A stretch of DNA of 64,000 nt from Chitinibacter fontanus (GCF_013423785.1 NZ_CP058952.1:2135665-2199664), one strand, 5' to 3'; shown: positions 40,799-50,046, numbered from the stretch's first letter. Notes: generated by a model from the sequence alone, not told the origin. A program made the numbers and translations.

Positions 40799-41841
40799 TG
40801 ACCGAAAAGGAGCAATTAAAGCTTGAATTTGAAACAATTGCCAAGCAAGCCTGCTGTGGCTCTCCGCCATCGCCCATGGTCGCTCTGGAATTACTAAAAA
40901 CCGCCAAAGGGGATGTGCATCTAACTGCATTGGCGTGTGTCATCTTAGGTCACGCTTGGCAGCACATTAGCGAACACCACAAAGCTCAGATGGCATTCTC
41001 TTCGGCGATCGAAGGCTTTAAACAGGCTGGATGCCCACATGATGAAACCGAGGCTCGTATCCTGCTTGGTATGTCGCATTTGCTGAGTGGCGAGCCACTA
41101 AAAGCTTTAGATTGCTGGTCATCGGCCTTGATCATAGCTCGCAAAATTAATGATCGTGATTTGTGCACCCGGGTCTACTTAGGGGTGGGGCAAGTTTATA
41201 TTGGTTTTGGCGATTATCAGGCTGCGCTGTCATTTAATGAACTGGCATTGGAAATGGCGCGGCGTTTAAATCATGATGAACGTAAAGGTGAGGCGCTATT
41301 GAATGTGGCCAGTGATGCATATCGCTTGGGGCGCTACAACTATACCTTGCAGTGTGTGGCCGAAGCGGAAAAATTATTAGAAACCACGATTAGTAATAAA
41401 ATTTGGTCCGCTGAGGTCGTCTATTACCGTGGTTTAGTACATGCTGCGCAAGGGCATTATGCACAGGCTAAGCTTGAGCTGGAAACTGCATATCTGCTAA
41501 GTGATCAGAATGATAACTTATGGGGCAAAGCACATGCCCTCACTGCATTGGGTGAAACCCTGCTGCAACTGCAGGAAAGTAATACCGGGGAAGTGCTCGA
41601 AAAAGCACATCAGCTCGCCAGCGCCGGTAGTATGCGGCTATTAATACAACGCGCAAGCCGAGCGCTAATCAGCTGGTATGAGCTGCAAGGGCAAATCGCC
41701 AAAACCCTGCCGCACTACAATCTGGTGCTTGATAATGAGCAGCCCGAGAGTTTACAGGTGCCCGCTGCGCATATGAGCCGCATTCAGCAATTGATGGCTC
41801 GCAGTCGAATCCGGGTATTACAAGCCCAGTTTGCTAGTTAG
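40798..41841 (+). CDS. TPR-repeat protein
   Basis: 347 residues made almost entirely of TPR-like helical pairs: GHAWQHISEHHKAQMAFSSA, ALDCWSSALIIARKI, YLGVGQVYIGFGDYQAALSFNELALEMARR, GLVHAAQGHYAQAKLELETA. No catalytic or output domain. ATG at 40798 overlaps the stop of the upstream TPR-GGDEF-like gene with GGAGG ahead, so the two are translationally coupled and probably work together. Function unknown. Confidence 0.75.
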   Translation: MTEKEQLKLEFETIAKQACCGSPPSPMVALELLKTAKGDVHLTALACVILGHAWQHISEHHKAQMAFSSAIEGFKQAGCPHDETEARILLGMSHLLSGEPLKALDCWSSALIIARKINDRDLCTRVYLGVGQVYIGFGDYQAALSFNELALEMARRLNHDERKGEALLNVASDAYRLGRYNYTLQCVAEAEKLLETTISNKIWSAEVVYYRGLVHAAQGHYAQAKLELETAYLLSDQNDNLWGKAHALTALGETLLQLQESNTGEVLEKAHQLASAGSMRLLIQRASRALISWYELQGQIAKTLPHYNLVLDNEQPESLQVPAAHMSRIQQLMARSRIRVLQAQFAS

Positions 41842-41891
41842 ATTGTTGCACTGGGCGTATTCCCGTATTTATTGCTCTCGCATGGACGCGC

Positions 41892-41897
41892 TACACT
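41892..41897 (+). promoter_or_regulatory. possible -10 element giving a leaderless marC transcript
   Basis: TTATTG (41869-41874), 17 bp, TACACT (41892-41897). The expected start site is at or next to the ATG at 41904, and no Shine-Dalgarno is seen. Low confidence. Confidence 0.3.
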
Positions 41898-41903
41898 GCG
41901 CGT

Positions 41904-42503
41904 ATGGATAGCCCAACTTTTCTCTCTGCTTTTATTCTTTTGCTGCTCGTGACCGATCCACTGGGCGGCATTCCCTTGTTTGTTTCACTGATGAAGCAGG
42001 TGCCCAAAGAGCGGCGCTGGCGCATGATCATTCGTGAAGTCAGCGTAGCATTTGCTGTGCTGCTGTTGTTTATGGTGTTCGGGCGGCAGTTTCTTGAAGT
42101 GATGCATCTGTCGCAAACCTCGTTGGGCATTGCGGGCGGGGTGATTCTATTTTTGATCGCCTTGCGCATGGTGTTTCCTCATCCGGATGGCGTATTTGGC
42201 GATGCGCAGCAAGGTGAGCCCTACATTGTGCCGCTGGCGATCCCATTACTGGCGGGCCCATCGGCGTTGGCTACCGTATTGCTCTTGGTATCGCGCGATC
42301 CAGAACGGATCTGGCTCTGGGTCGGCGCTTTGGCTTTGACGATGTTGGTGTGTGCTTTAACCTTGGCATTTTCGGAGAAGATCAGCCAGGTTTTGGGTGA
42401 GCATGTAACGACAGCCTTTGAGCGCCTGATGGGTTTAATCTTGACTGCCATTGCGGTGCAAATGCTGCTCGATGGGATTCAAGCTTATTTAGCGCAGCTC
42501 TAA
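41904..42503 (+). CDS. MarC family integral membrane protein
   Basis: 199 residues with six hydrophobic helices. FILLLLVTDPLGGIPLFVSL at the N-terminus and VPLAIPLLAGPSALATVLLL in the middle are the repeated, inverted halves typical of the MarC/UPF0056 family. Function is not established despite the historic name. The stop overlaps the stop of the convergent rarD gene. Confidence 0.88.
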   Translation: MDSPTFLSAFILLLLVTDPLGGIPLFVSLMKQVPKERRWRMIIREVSVAFAVLLLFMVFGRQFLEVMHLSQTSLGIAGGVILFLIALRMVFPHPDGVFGDAQQGEPYIVPLAIPLLAGPSALATVLLLVSRDPERIWLWVGALALTMLVCALTLAFSEKISQVLGEHVTTAFERLMGLILTAIAVQMLLDGIQAYLAQL

Positions 42504-43372
42504 GCCTGTGTCGTGCGCTGGCGGTGCCAAATACTATCAGCACTAAATAACAGCAAGGCCAACCAAATTAGGCCAAAGCCAATCATTCGGTCGTGCCCAA
42601 AGGGCTCGTGCCAGAGCCAGATTGCCAACAACAATTGCACGGTCGGGGCTAGGTATTGCAGTAGACCAAGTTGCGTCATACTGATTTTTCGGGCTGCCCC
42701 TGCAAATAACAGCAGGGGTATGGCCGTAATTGGCCCTGCTAGCATAACGCTCAGCTGCATACTGCCAGTTGCTTGGTTAAAGTGCCCTGAATGGGTAAGA
42801 CAAAGAATAATCATTCCGACGACTGCTATTGGGAACAGTAAAGCTGTTTCCAGCGTTAAACCTTCTAGCGCGCCTAAACTTGCAGTTTTGCGCAGCAGGC
42901 CATAAATACCAAATGTAGTCGCCACCGTTAAGGCCACCCACGGTAATTGTCCGGCGGCTAGCGTTAGCCACGCGACGCCGGCTCCCGCCACGGCAATACA
43001 CAACCACTGACGCACACGCAGACGTTCTTGCAGAATCAGTACGCCCAGCAGTACGTTAATTAGCGGATTGATGAAATAACCCAAGCTGGCATCCACGACG
43101 CGGCCTGAATTGGCAGCCCAGATATAGACTAGCCAGTTAATGGATAGCAACACCGCGCTTAAGGTAAAGCCTGCAATCAGTTTGCGATTTAGTTGGCGCA
43201 ACCACGCCCACTGTTTGCGCCAGAACAGAATCGCCAGCAAGAAAGTTAGCGCCCACACAATGCGGTGCAAAACAATTTCGCCTGCAGGCATAAATTGAAT
43301 AGTCTTGAAATAGAGCGGAAATAAGCCCCAGATTAAATAGGCCAAAACAGCCGAAACGAGGCCTGAATTCAT
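42500..43372 (-). CDS. rarD: EamA-type transporter of the RarD family
   Basis: 290 residues with about ten membrane helices. NSGLVSAVLAYLIWGLFPLYFK at the start and EIVLHRIVWALTFL are RarD hallmarks; YIWAANSGRVVDASLGYFINPL also fits. RarD proteins are drug/metabolite-superfamily exporters first named for chloramphenicol sensitivity. ATG at 43372 matches the family N-terminus; upstream in-frame codons to 43459 add unconserved residues. Convergent with marC. Confidence 0.88.
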   Translation of the reverse strand: MNSGLVSAVLAYLIWGLFPLYFKTIQFMPAGEIVLHRIVWALTFLLAILFWRKQWAWLRQLNRKLIAGFTLSAVLLSINWLVYIWAANSGRVVDASLGYFINPLINVLLGVLILQERLRVRQWLCIAVAGAGVAWLTLAAGQLPWVALTVATTFGIYGLLRKTASLGALEGLTLETALLFPIAVVGMIILCLTHSGHFNQATGSMQLSVMLAGPITAIPLLLFAGAARKISMTQLGLLQYLAPTVQLLLAIWLWHEPFGHDRMIGFGLIWLALLLFSADSIWHRQRTTQA

Positions 43373-43677
43373 GTACTTGCTCAATAAGAAGGGCGCCCTA
43401 GTATAGCCAGCGCCTAGGCCGAGGAATAGCAACAGTTCAGGCTTGTCTTGGGCGTGCACTTTTAGGAAGGATGAGTATCACGCGCTAGGGAAGGGCAACA
43501 CTGGTTAGTAGTGGTATACATGCAGGGGTATCTTCATTTCTTGTCGACAAAGAAATCAGAGTGGATTTGATGCGCGGCAAGTTGTGGTAAACACGATCGT
43601 TTCACAATGACAGGCATACGCTGAAGCTACGCAATGCGTGGTGGCGATATATAATTTGCGCTTACCTAGGAGCTGCC
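43373..43677. other. 305-bp divergent region between rarD and rpiA
   Basis: Holds TATAAT at 43650-43655 about 23 bp before the rpiA start (weak -35), AGGAG as its ribosome-binding site, and a near-palindrome at 43536-43556 centred on TTGTCGACAA. No gene seen. Confidence 0.5.
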
Positions 43678-44334
43678 ATGACTCAAAATGAACTGAAAGA
43701 AGCGGTTGGCCGCGCGGCCATTGCTTATATTCCTGATGATTGCATTGTTGGTGTGGGCACAGGCTCCACGGCGAATTACTTTATTGATGCCCTGGCAGAG
43801 ATTAAAGGCCGCATTAAAGGCGCGGTTTCCTCATCCGAGGCTAGTGTTGCACGGCTAAAATCACACGGTATCCCGGTGTATGAACTCAATACCATTGATG
43901 AGTTGCCGGTGTATGTGGATGGTGCCGACGAAATCAATCACCAACTGCAGATGATTAAAGGCGGTGGCGCTGCGCTCACTCGCGAGAAAATCGTTGCAGC
44001 GGTTGCTGAGCAATTTATTTGTATTGCTGATGAATCTAAATTGGTCGATGTGCTGGGGGCTTTCCCGCTACCAGTTGAAGTGATTCCAATGGCGCGCTCT
44101 TATGTCGCGCGTGAAATTGTGAAATTAGGTGGTCATCCTGCGTATCGCGAAGGCGTTGTTACCGACAACGGTAATATCATTATCGACGTGCATGGCTTGA
44201 GCATTACTCAAGCTGGTGAGCTGGAAACCAAACTCAATCAAATCGTGGGTGTGGTGACTAATGGGATCTTTGCTCATCGCCGCGCCGATGTGTTGTTACT
44301 GGGCACTGCGGCTGGCGTAAAAACCATCAAATAA
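43678..44334 (+). CDS. rpiA: ribose-5-phosphate isomerase A
   Basis: 218 residues, the family length. Phosphate-binding [11 protein letters not shown], active-site [25 protein letters not shown], and the C-terminal [17 protein letters not shown] are conserved. It interconverts ribose-5-phosphate and ribulose-5-phosphate in the pentose phosphate pathway. ATG at 43678 follows AGGAG. Single gene; phoU starts 117 bp further on. Confidence 0.97.
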   Translation: MTQNELKEAVGRAAIAYIPDDCIVGVGTGSTANYFIDALAEIKGRIKGAVSSSEASVARLKSHGIPVYELNTIDELPVYVDGADEINHQLQMIKGGGAALTREKIVAAVAEQFICIADESKLVDVLGAFPLPVEVIPMARSYVAREIVKLGGHPAYREGVVTDNGNIIIDVHGLSITQAGELETKLNQIVGVVTNGIFAHRRADVLLLGTAAGVKTIK

Positions 44335-44451
44335 AGGCGAAGCCTCTACAATGCTGAAAATGGCGCACCCTAGGATAAATTTGCAAGATGAAACATGCTT
44401 GTAATATTTAGCTGCTAAGGTGCGCTACTAATTACATTGGAGTTATTGCGC

Positions 44452-45165
44452 ATGGCTGAACATTTCTCGGAACACATTTCTACGCAGTTTGATGCGGATC
44501 TGAACGCGATTCGTACCCAAGTCATGGCGATGGCTGGCTTAGTTGAAGAGCAAGTGCGCTTATCGATGAAGGCACTGGCTTCGGGCGACATGAGCATCAT
44601 TAACCAAGTGATTGCCCAAGAGCAGAAAGTCAATGCCATGCATTTGGAACTGGACGATATGTGCGTGCATATGATCGCGCGTCGTCAGCCTGCGGCATCC
44701 GATTTACGCCTAGTGATGACGGTGATCAAATCGGTCGAAGACTTGGAAAGTATCGGCGATAAAGCGCATAAAATTTGCCTGCGCGCCAAATCGATTTTTG
44801 ATAGCGGCAAGATGCAAGTGCCTAAATTCCAAGAGGTTAACCATATCGCGACCTTGGCGCTGGATATGCTGACCCGTGCACTAGATGCGTTTGCGCGTTT
44901 GGACTCGGCTTCCGCAGCTGAAGTAATTGCTGCAGATGAGCAACTCGATCAGGAATATCGTGCGCTGCAACGTCAATTGATTACCGTGATGATGGAAGAC
45001 CCGCGTTCGATTTCTTTGACGCTAGACATCTTATGGATTGCTAAGGCAACCGAACGAATCGGCGATTTGGCCGTTAACGTAGCCGAGCACGTGGTATACC
45101 TCGTGAAAGGCCGTGATGTACGTCATAAATCACAAGCTGAAGTGGATGCGATTGCCAAAGGCTAA
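44452..45165 (+). CDS. phoU: phosphate transport regulator PhoU
   Basis: 237 residues, two PhoU helical repeats with the E/DxxxD-type metal signatures (VIKSVEDLESIGDKAHKI and ILWIAKATERIGDLAVNVAEHVVY). It links the Pst transporter to the PhoR kinase and represses the Pho regulon. No pstSCAB or phoBR is adjacent; the next gene is ppx, a common partner in phosphate metabolism. ATG at 44452 has GGAG nine bases upstream. Confidence 0.95.
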   Translation: MAEHFSEHISTQFDADLNAIRTQVMAMAGLVEEQVRLSMKALASGDMSIINQVIAQEQKVNAMHLELDDMCVHMIARRQPAASDLRLVMTVIKSVEDLESIGDKAHKICLRAKSIFDSGKMQVPKFQEVNHIATLALDMLTRALDAFARLDSASAAEVIAADEQLDQEYRALQRQLITVMMEDPRSISLTLDILWIAKATERIGDLAVNVAEHVVYLVKGRDVRHKSQAEVDAIAKG

Positions 45166-45189
45166 ATCTAGCTAAATCACGGTGCAGTA

Positions 45190-45223
45190 AAAAATGGGGC
45201 AAATTCACGTGCCCCATTTTTTT
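45190..45223 (+). terminator. intrinsic terminator of phoU
   Basis: AAAATGGGGCA and TGCCCCATTTT arms, loop AATTCACG, T7 tail. Confidence 0.9.
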
Positions 45224-45304
45224 CGTGTTTTTTTTGGGCAGATTACGGTAAATTGACGCACCTACACTGAATAATCTGTTTTGGATTTTGGAGCTGTATT
45301 TTTA

Positions 45305-46797
45305 ATGAGCGATAACTCGATCATCGCCGCCGTTGATCTAGGTTCGAATAGTTTTCGCCTGCAAGTGGCGCGGGTGGTTGAAGGCTCGTTGTTCCCGCTC
45401 GATTCGCTGAAAGAAACCGTGCGACTGGGGGCTGGACTGGATGCGCAAGGGCGCTTGAGCGAGGCGGCGATCGCTGAATTGGTTGCAGCGCTGGCGCGTT
45501 TTGGTGAGCGCTTGGCTGGCTTGCCGCCGCAGTGTGTGCGGGCCGTGGCAACCAATACTTTCCGTGTGGCAAGAAATTCAGCGCAATTCTTGCCCTTAGC
45601 CGAGGCAGCCTTAGGGTTTCCAATTGAGATTATTGCCGGGCGCGAAGAAGCGCGGCTGATTTATATCGGTGCCGCCCACAGCTTACCAAGTACACGTGAA
45701 CGTCGTTTGGTGGTGGATATTGGTGGTGGCTCAACCGAATTAATCATTGGCAGTCAGTACCGGTCCTTCCGTACCGAAAGCTTGCAGCTCGGTTGTGTCG
45801 GCTGGAGCATGCGCTATTTTCCCGATGGCGTAATTACCCGCGAACGGCTGGAAACTGCAGAGTTGGCGGCGCGTGGGGCGTTCTTGCCACTGGTGCCGGA
45901 TTTTCACACCAGTGAATGGCAACGAGCCATTGGCACCTCGGGTACTGCCCGCTCGCTGGCGGATATACTGGAGTTGAACGACTTATCCCCCTGGGTATCA
46001 CTCGGGCAGGCATGGCCGCCTTGCGCGAAAAAATGCTAGCCGCTGGGCATGTTGATAAATTACAGCTCAATGGCTTACGCGATGACCGACGTGCTGTTGT
46101 CGCCGGCGGCTTTGCCATCATGCAAGCTGCTTTTGATATGCTGGGTATTGAGCGTATGAATATCACCTATGGCGCGCTGCGCGATGGTGTTTTATATGAT
46201 TTGATGCAGCGCCAAACGCAATATGATGTGCGTGACCGTACAGTTGATTTCTTCCAGCGCCGTTATCATGTCGATGGTTTGCAAGCCAATCGCGTTACTG
46301 CTCTGGCGATGCAACTGTTTGAAACCCTGCGTGGTGAAGCAGTACCGGAGGATGCGGTGTTGGCGCGCCATTTGAATATGGCGGCAAATTTACATGAAGT
46401 AGGGCGCTCGATTGCCCATGCTAGCTATCACAAACATTCCGCCTATATTTTGCAGCACGCTGATATGCCCGGCTTTTCGCGCCGCGAGCAAATTTGGCTA
46501 GCTCGGTTAGTGCTCGCGCATGCCGGTAGCTTAACCAAGCTGGCTGCCGAAACTATTCTGCCTGCCGAGTGGGATGCCATTTTGGCGCTGCGCTTGGCGG
46601 TACTGTTTTATCGCTCGCGGCTCGATGAAACGCCGCCTGAGATAGATTTAATCCGCCAAACAGAAGGCTATACATTAACGCTGGATGCGGCTTGGTTGGC
46701 ATCGCATCCGCTGACTGCGTTTGCGCTTAATGAGGAAACGATTGCATGGCAAAACATCGGCGTGACGCTACAAGTGCAGGCCATCGCCGCCGAATAA
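45305..46797 (+). pseudogene. ppx: exopolyphosphatase, frame broken at a C5 run
   Basis: Ppx/GppA homologue in two frames. Part 1 (45305-46039) has AAVDLGSNSFRL, VVDIGGGSTELI and the SGTAR motif, then diverges into an unconserved tail from about 45992 and stops. Part 2, in the frame one base back, carries the rest of the protein: GITRAGMAALREKML, GGFAIMQAAFDML, YGALRDGVLYDL and the HD-like C-terminal domain (AANLHEVGRSIAHASYHKHSAYIL). The join is at CCCCC (45987-45991); one extra C restores an uninterrupted protein of about 497 residues. Could be a sequencing error, a real mutation, or ribosomal slippage. The enzyme hydrolyses polyphosphate from its ends. Start has GGAG upstream. Confidence 0.85.
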
Positions 46798-47864
46798 AAG
46801 CGCATCTAAAATCAAGCAAAGCGGGACTAGCGCCTGGCTCCTTGCAGTACGTTGGGGCTACTGATCCTTTGCCAACTCTGGCGACCTTGATTGAGTTTGG
46901 CCAAGATGACGGTGATTTTCTGGAAACGAAATTCACTGCTCTGGAGCAAGGGCGAGATTTTAAACCGACCTATAGCAATTATTGGCTGAATCTGCACGGC
47001 CTTGAAGACCTGGCGCAGCTTAAATTAATCGGTAAGCGATTTCATCTGCATCCGCTGGTGCTGGAAGATATTCTCAACACCCAGCAAAGACCCAAAGTTG
47101 AAACTTATCCCGGATACTTGTTCATCACTGCCCGCTTGATGTTTCTGGATGAGTTTGGTTCGGTTGATTCCGAGCAGATTAGTTTGGTGGTGGGGCGAAA
47201 CTTTTTGCTAACGTTTCAGGAAAAACCAACTGGCACGTTTGCTGGCATTCGCGAGTCCCTACGCAATGGCGAGTCCCAGCTACGCAAGTTTGGCACTGAT
47301 TATTTGGTCTATGCGCTACTAGATAAAATTGTCGATCGGTATTTTGCAGTGTTGGAGCAGATCGGTGAGCGTGTTGATGAACTCGAGGATGAAATTATCG
47401 AGCAGCTCAACCCAGATCAGATGCAGGAGGTGCAGCATTTACGTCGATCATTGCAGGCACTTAAGCGGGGCTTATGGCCGTTACGTGAGGTAATTAACGT
47501 ATTGCAGCGGGACGATGCCGATTTCTTTAAAGACGAAACCCAGTTGTATTTGCGCGATGCATATGACCATACGGTGCAATTGATTGAAAGTGTGGAAGCG
47601 TTGCGCGAGGCGGTCTCTGGTTTGCAGGATATTTACTTAGCGCTGCAGTCACAAACCATGAATACTCAGATGCGGACGTTAACGGTGTTTACGATTATTT
47701 TTAGTCCATTAACGCTGATCGCTGGAATCTACGGGATGAATTTTGAATTCATGCCCGAGCTGCATTGGCGCTGGGGCTATTTTGCTGTGCTAGCTCTGAT
47801 GGGCGTGCTCGGTTGTGGTTTAGGATGGTTTTTTTGGTCTAGACGCTGGATTGATGCAGTTTGA
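46746..47864 (+). CDS. corA: CorA-type magnesium/cobalt transporter
   Basis: 372 residues: soluble N-terminal domain (LEDILNTQQRPKVE), long helix (EDEIIEQLNPDQMQEVQHLRR), then two C-terminal membrane helices with the selectivity motif YGMNFEFMPE between them. A homopentameric Mg2+ channel. It starts 52 bp inside the end of ppx in another frame, implying coupling. The first 25 residues are basic (KHRRD ... HRRRIKAHLKSS); a later start is possible but none is better supported. Confidence 0.92.
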   Translation: MAKHRRDATSAGHRRRIKAHLKSSKAGLAPGSLQYVGATDPLPTLATLIEFGQDDGDFLETKFTALEQGRDFKPTYSNYWLNLHGLEDLAQLKLIGKRFHLHPLVLEDILNTQQRPKVETYPGYLFITARLMFLDEFGSVDSEQISLVVGRNFLLTFQEKPTGTFAGIRESLRNGESQLRKFGTDYLVYALLDKIVDRYFAVLEQIGERVDELEDEIIEQLNPDQMQEVQHLRRSLQALKRGLWPLREVINVLQRDDADFFKDETQLYLRDAYDHTVQLIESVEALREAVSGLQDIYLALQSQTMNTQMRTLTVFTIIFSPLTLIAGIYGMNFEFMPELHWRWGYFAVLALMGVLGCGLGWFFWSRRWIDAV

Positions 47865-47923
47865 TAGGAGGTATATAGCCACATTCATTGTTTCAACTAT
47901 TGTGTGGCCATATACAGTCTAGT

Positions 47924-48403
47924 TTATAACCAGTAGGCCAGCCAGAATATACCCAACATCATAAAGACAATCGCAACCTTTGCTATCGTTCCTACTAGCA
48001 TTCCTATCCAGCTAGCGAGGCCAACTTTGCCTGCGCGCAAGCTTTCTCCCGTGGTGTAATATTCCCCAGCTGCAGCGCCCAATAAGGGACCCAAAATCAG
48101 TCCAAATGGCCCAGCCAGTATGCCAACCAAAGCGCCTATCGTTGCGCCCCAAATAGCAGGTTTGCTAGCACCGGCGATTTTGGCTCCAAACGCACCGGCG
48201 ATGTAATCCAGTGTGCTTGCTAAGACGGCTAATGCAGCCAACACCAATAGGGTGTAGCCACTGACCGTTTGAAAATCCTGCTGCCACGCCAGAGTTAACA
48301 TCCCGGCAAAGATCAGTGGGGTAGAAGGCAAGAGTGGCAGTATTACTCCAGCTACTCCAAGTAGCATGAGCCCAATACTGATGAACCACCAAATTGCATC
48401 CAT
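47924..48403 (-). CDS. DUF456 family membrane protein
   Basis: 159 residues, Gly/Ala/Leu-rich with three to four membrane helices. LMLLGVAGVILPLLPSTPLIFAGML and AGPFGLILGPLLGAAAGEY are the DUF456 signature. Function unknown. Convergent with corA. The ATG at 48403 follows GGGAAG-like bases. Confidence 0.85.
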   Translation of the reverse strand: MDAIWWFISIGLMLLGVAGVILPLLPSTPLIFAGMLTLAWQQDFQTVSGYTLLVLAALAVLASTLDYIAGAFGAKIAGASKPAIWGATIGALVGILAGPFGLILGPLLGAAAGEYYTTGESLRAGKVGLASWIGMLVGTIAKVAIVFMMLGIFWLAYWL

Positions 48404-48527
48404 CTGTGTGCTTCCCTTTTGTCTTGAGTGAACGAATTGGACTGTGGCGGGAGGGAAACGTTCTTAAATTTTAACTCAATAAAATCATATAACTAAGCAA
48501 TTGATGCCCGAAAGTAGGCAGAAATGT

Positions 48528-48556
48528 TTGACGCGGCCGGCTAGCTGGTGTTTAAT
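48528..48556 (+). promoter_or_regulatory. putative sigma-70 promoter of tRNA-Phe
   Basis: TTGACG (48528-48533), 17 bp, TTTAAT (48551-48556), about 35 bp upstream of the mature tRNA. Confidence 0.65.
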
Positions 48557-48590
48557 TCCGCTTCTCGCTGACCTGCGTCGGTGAGAAAGT

Positions 48591-48666
48591 GGCCAATTAG
48601 CTCAGTTGGTAGAGCAGCGGATTGAAAATCCGCGTGTCCGTGGTTCGATTCCGCGATTGGCCACCA
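48591..48666 (+). tRNA. tRNA-Phe (GAA)
   Basis: 76 nt with encoded CCA. Acceptor GGCCAAT pairs with ATTGGCC; D arm AGCTCAGTTGGTAGAGC; anticodon stem GCGGATT/AATCCGC around GAA; T arm CGTGGTTCGATTCCGCG. Followed by a terminator. Confidence 0.97.
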
Positions 48667-48675
48667 CGAATTTTG

Positions 48676-48702
48676 AAGCCCGCTCTTTGAGCGGGCTTTT
48701 TT
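48676..48702 (+). terminator. intrinsic terminator of tRNA-Phe
   Basis: AAGCCCGCTC-TTT-GAGCGGGCTT followed by T residues, 10 bp after the tRNA. Confidence 0.92.
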
Positions 48703-48842
48703 ATTGCCGTTTGTGTCTGCAAAGTCGATTAACCTCAGCAAACGGCGGCGTTTATGGTACGCTACTGATCAGTAGCTTGATCATCTTTTCTCGTCAGCCG
48801 TACCTTTCTTGTAGTGCGCTGTGTTCATCCAAGGATTTAATT

Positions 48843-49550
48843 GTGAGTGAATCTGATTCGACTGTTCCGGTAAAAAGCCCTGTATCGCAACGCATTCGCT
48901 ATCGTCTGCATCAGGCGCAGCGCCGTTTCCATGCTAATGACAATATTGCAGACTTTATCGAGGATGGCGAAATGGCCGAGTTACTCGATGAAGTGCAGGA
49001 AAAAATGGTCGGTGTATTGCAGAGCCTAGTGATTGATACCGATAACGATCACAACACTCAAGATACGGCGCGCCGCGTGGCCAAAATGTACCTCAATGAA
49101 GTGTTCCGTGGCCGCTATGTCGCACAACCTGCAGTGACCGAGTTTCCAAATGTTGAGCATCTCAATGAGTTGATGATTGTTGGGCCGATTACGGTGCGCA
49201 GCGCGTGCTCGCATCATTTCTGCCCAATTATCGGTAAATTGTGGATTGGTATTCTGCCAAATCAACATTCCAATTTGATTGGTCTGTCAAAATATGCGCG
49301 CTTGGCTGAATGGGTGATGTCGCGCCCGCAGATTCAGGAAGAGGCCGTTACGCAAATGGCTGATTTGCTGCAAAGCAAAGTAAATCCAGATGGTCTAGCT
49401 ATCGTGATGGAGGCGGATCATTTCTGCATGCATTGGCGTGGCGTGAAGGATTCGGACTCAAAAATGATTAATAGCGTGATGCGCGGAATCTTTTTGAAAG
49501 ACACGCATTTGCGCCTCGAGTTTTTGTCGCTCATTAACAATAAACGCTAA
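48843..49550 (+). CDS. folE: GTP cyclohydrolase I
   Basis: 235 residues. Zinc and catalytic motifs are visible: RSACSHHFCPIIGK (Cys and His ligands) and EADHFCMHWRGV (second Cys). It opens GTP to dihydroneopterin triphosphate for folate or pterin synthesis. The wording differs from the E. coli type (CSHHFCPI instead of CEHHLVP), marking a divergent subgroup. GTG at 48843 is chosen: AAGGA lies seven bases before it. The BLUF gene follows by 10 bp, so a two-gene operon is likely. Confidence 0.9.
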   Translation: MSESDSTVPVKSPVSQRIRYRLHQAQRRFHANDNIADFIEDGEMAELLDEVQEKMVGVLQSLVIDTDNDHNTQDTARRVAKMYLNEVFRGRYVAQPAVTEFPNVEHLNELMIVGPITVRSACSHHFCPIIGKLWIGILPNQHSNLIGLSKYARLAEWVMSRPQIQEEAVTQMADLLQSKVNPDGLAIVMEADHFCMHWRGVKDSDSKMINSVMRGIFLKDTHLRLEFLSLINNKR

Positions 49551-49560
49551 GAGGGTTGTC

Positions 49561-49980
49561 ATGCTTGTACGTTTGATTTACGCCAGTCGGGCTGCTGGTG
49601 AGGTAAATGCAGAGTTGCTCGATGCTTTGCTGCGTAGTTCGCGCCAGAATAACCCTGCTATCGGCGTGACTGGGGTGCTGTGCTATAGCGCGGGTATGTT
49701 TGTACAAGTATTGGAAGGCAGCCGCTCCGCGGTTTCGTCGCTCTACAATGTGATTGTGCGCGATCCTCGCCATGAAAAGGTCGAGCTGATTCACTTTGAA
49801 GAAATTAGCGAGCGTCACTTTGCGGATTGGACGATGGGGCAGGTTAACATGAGCAAAGTAAATAATGGCGTACTACTGAAATACTCTGCGCGTAGTGAGT
49901 TCAACCCTTTTGATATGAGTGGCGAAGCAATTTTGCTGCTATTGGACGATCTGATCGCGACAGCGGCGATTAGTAAATAG
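49561..49980 (+). CDS. BLUF-domain blue-light sensor protein
   Basis: 139 residues, essentially one BLUF domain. The flavin-site residues are present: Tyr in LIYASRA, Asn in QNNPAIGVTG, Gln in MFVQVLEG, and FADWTMG near the end (Trp/Met switch). Short BLUF proteins sense blue light through bound FAD and act on a separate partner protein. No output domain here. It starts 10 bp after folE (ribosome-binding GAGGG), suggesting linked function or just shared expression. Confidence 0.93.
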   Translation: MLVRLIYASRAAGEVNAELLDALLRSSRQNNPAIGVTGVLCYSAGMFVQVLEGSRSAVSSLYNVIVRDPRHEKVELIHFEEISERHFADWTMGQVNMSKVNNGVLLKYSARSEFNPFDMSGEAILLLLDDLIATAAISK

Positions 49981-50001
49981 CCGTGCGGTGATCTAGCTGA
50001 T

Positions 50002-50031
50002 CAATAAGCCATCCTTCGGGATGGCTTATTG
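50002..50031. terminator. bidirectional terminator between the BLUF gene and the 50047 gene
   Basis: CAATAAGCCATCC-TTCG-GGATGGCTTATTG, 13-bp perfect stem with UUCG tetraloop; T-rich on both outward sides is modest. Confidence 0.75.
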
Positions 50032-50046
50032 TTTATTGGGCGGAAG

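Noticed and set aside
48541..48741. Minus-strand frame across tRNA-Phe
   Set aside because: It is antisense to a clear tRNA; such frames are a common annotation artefact.
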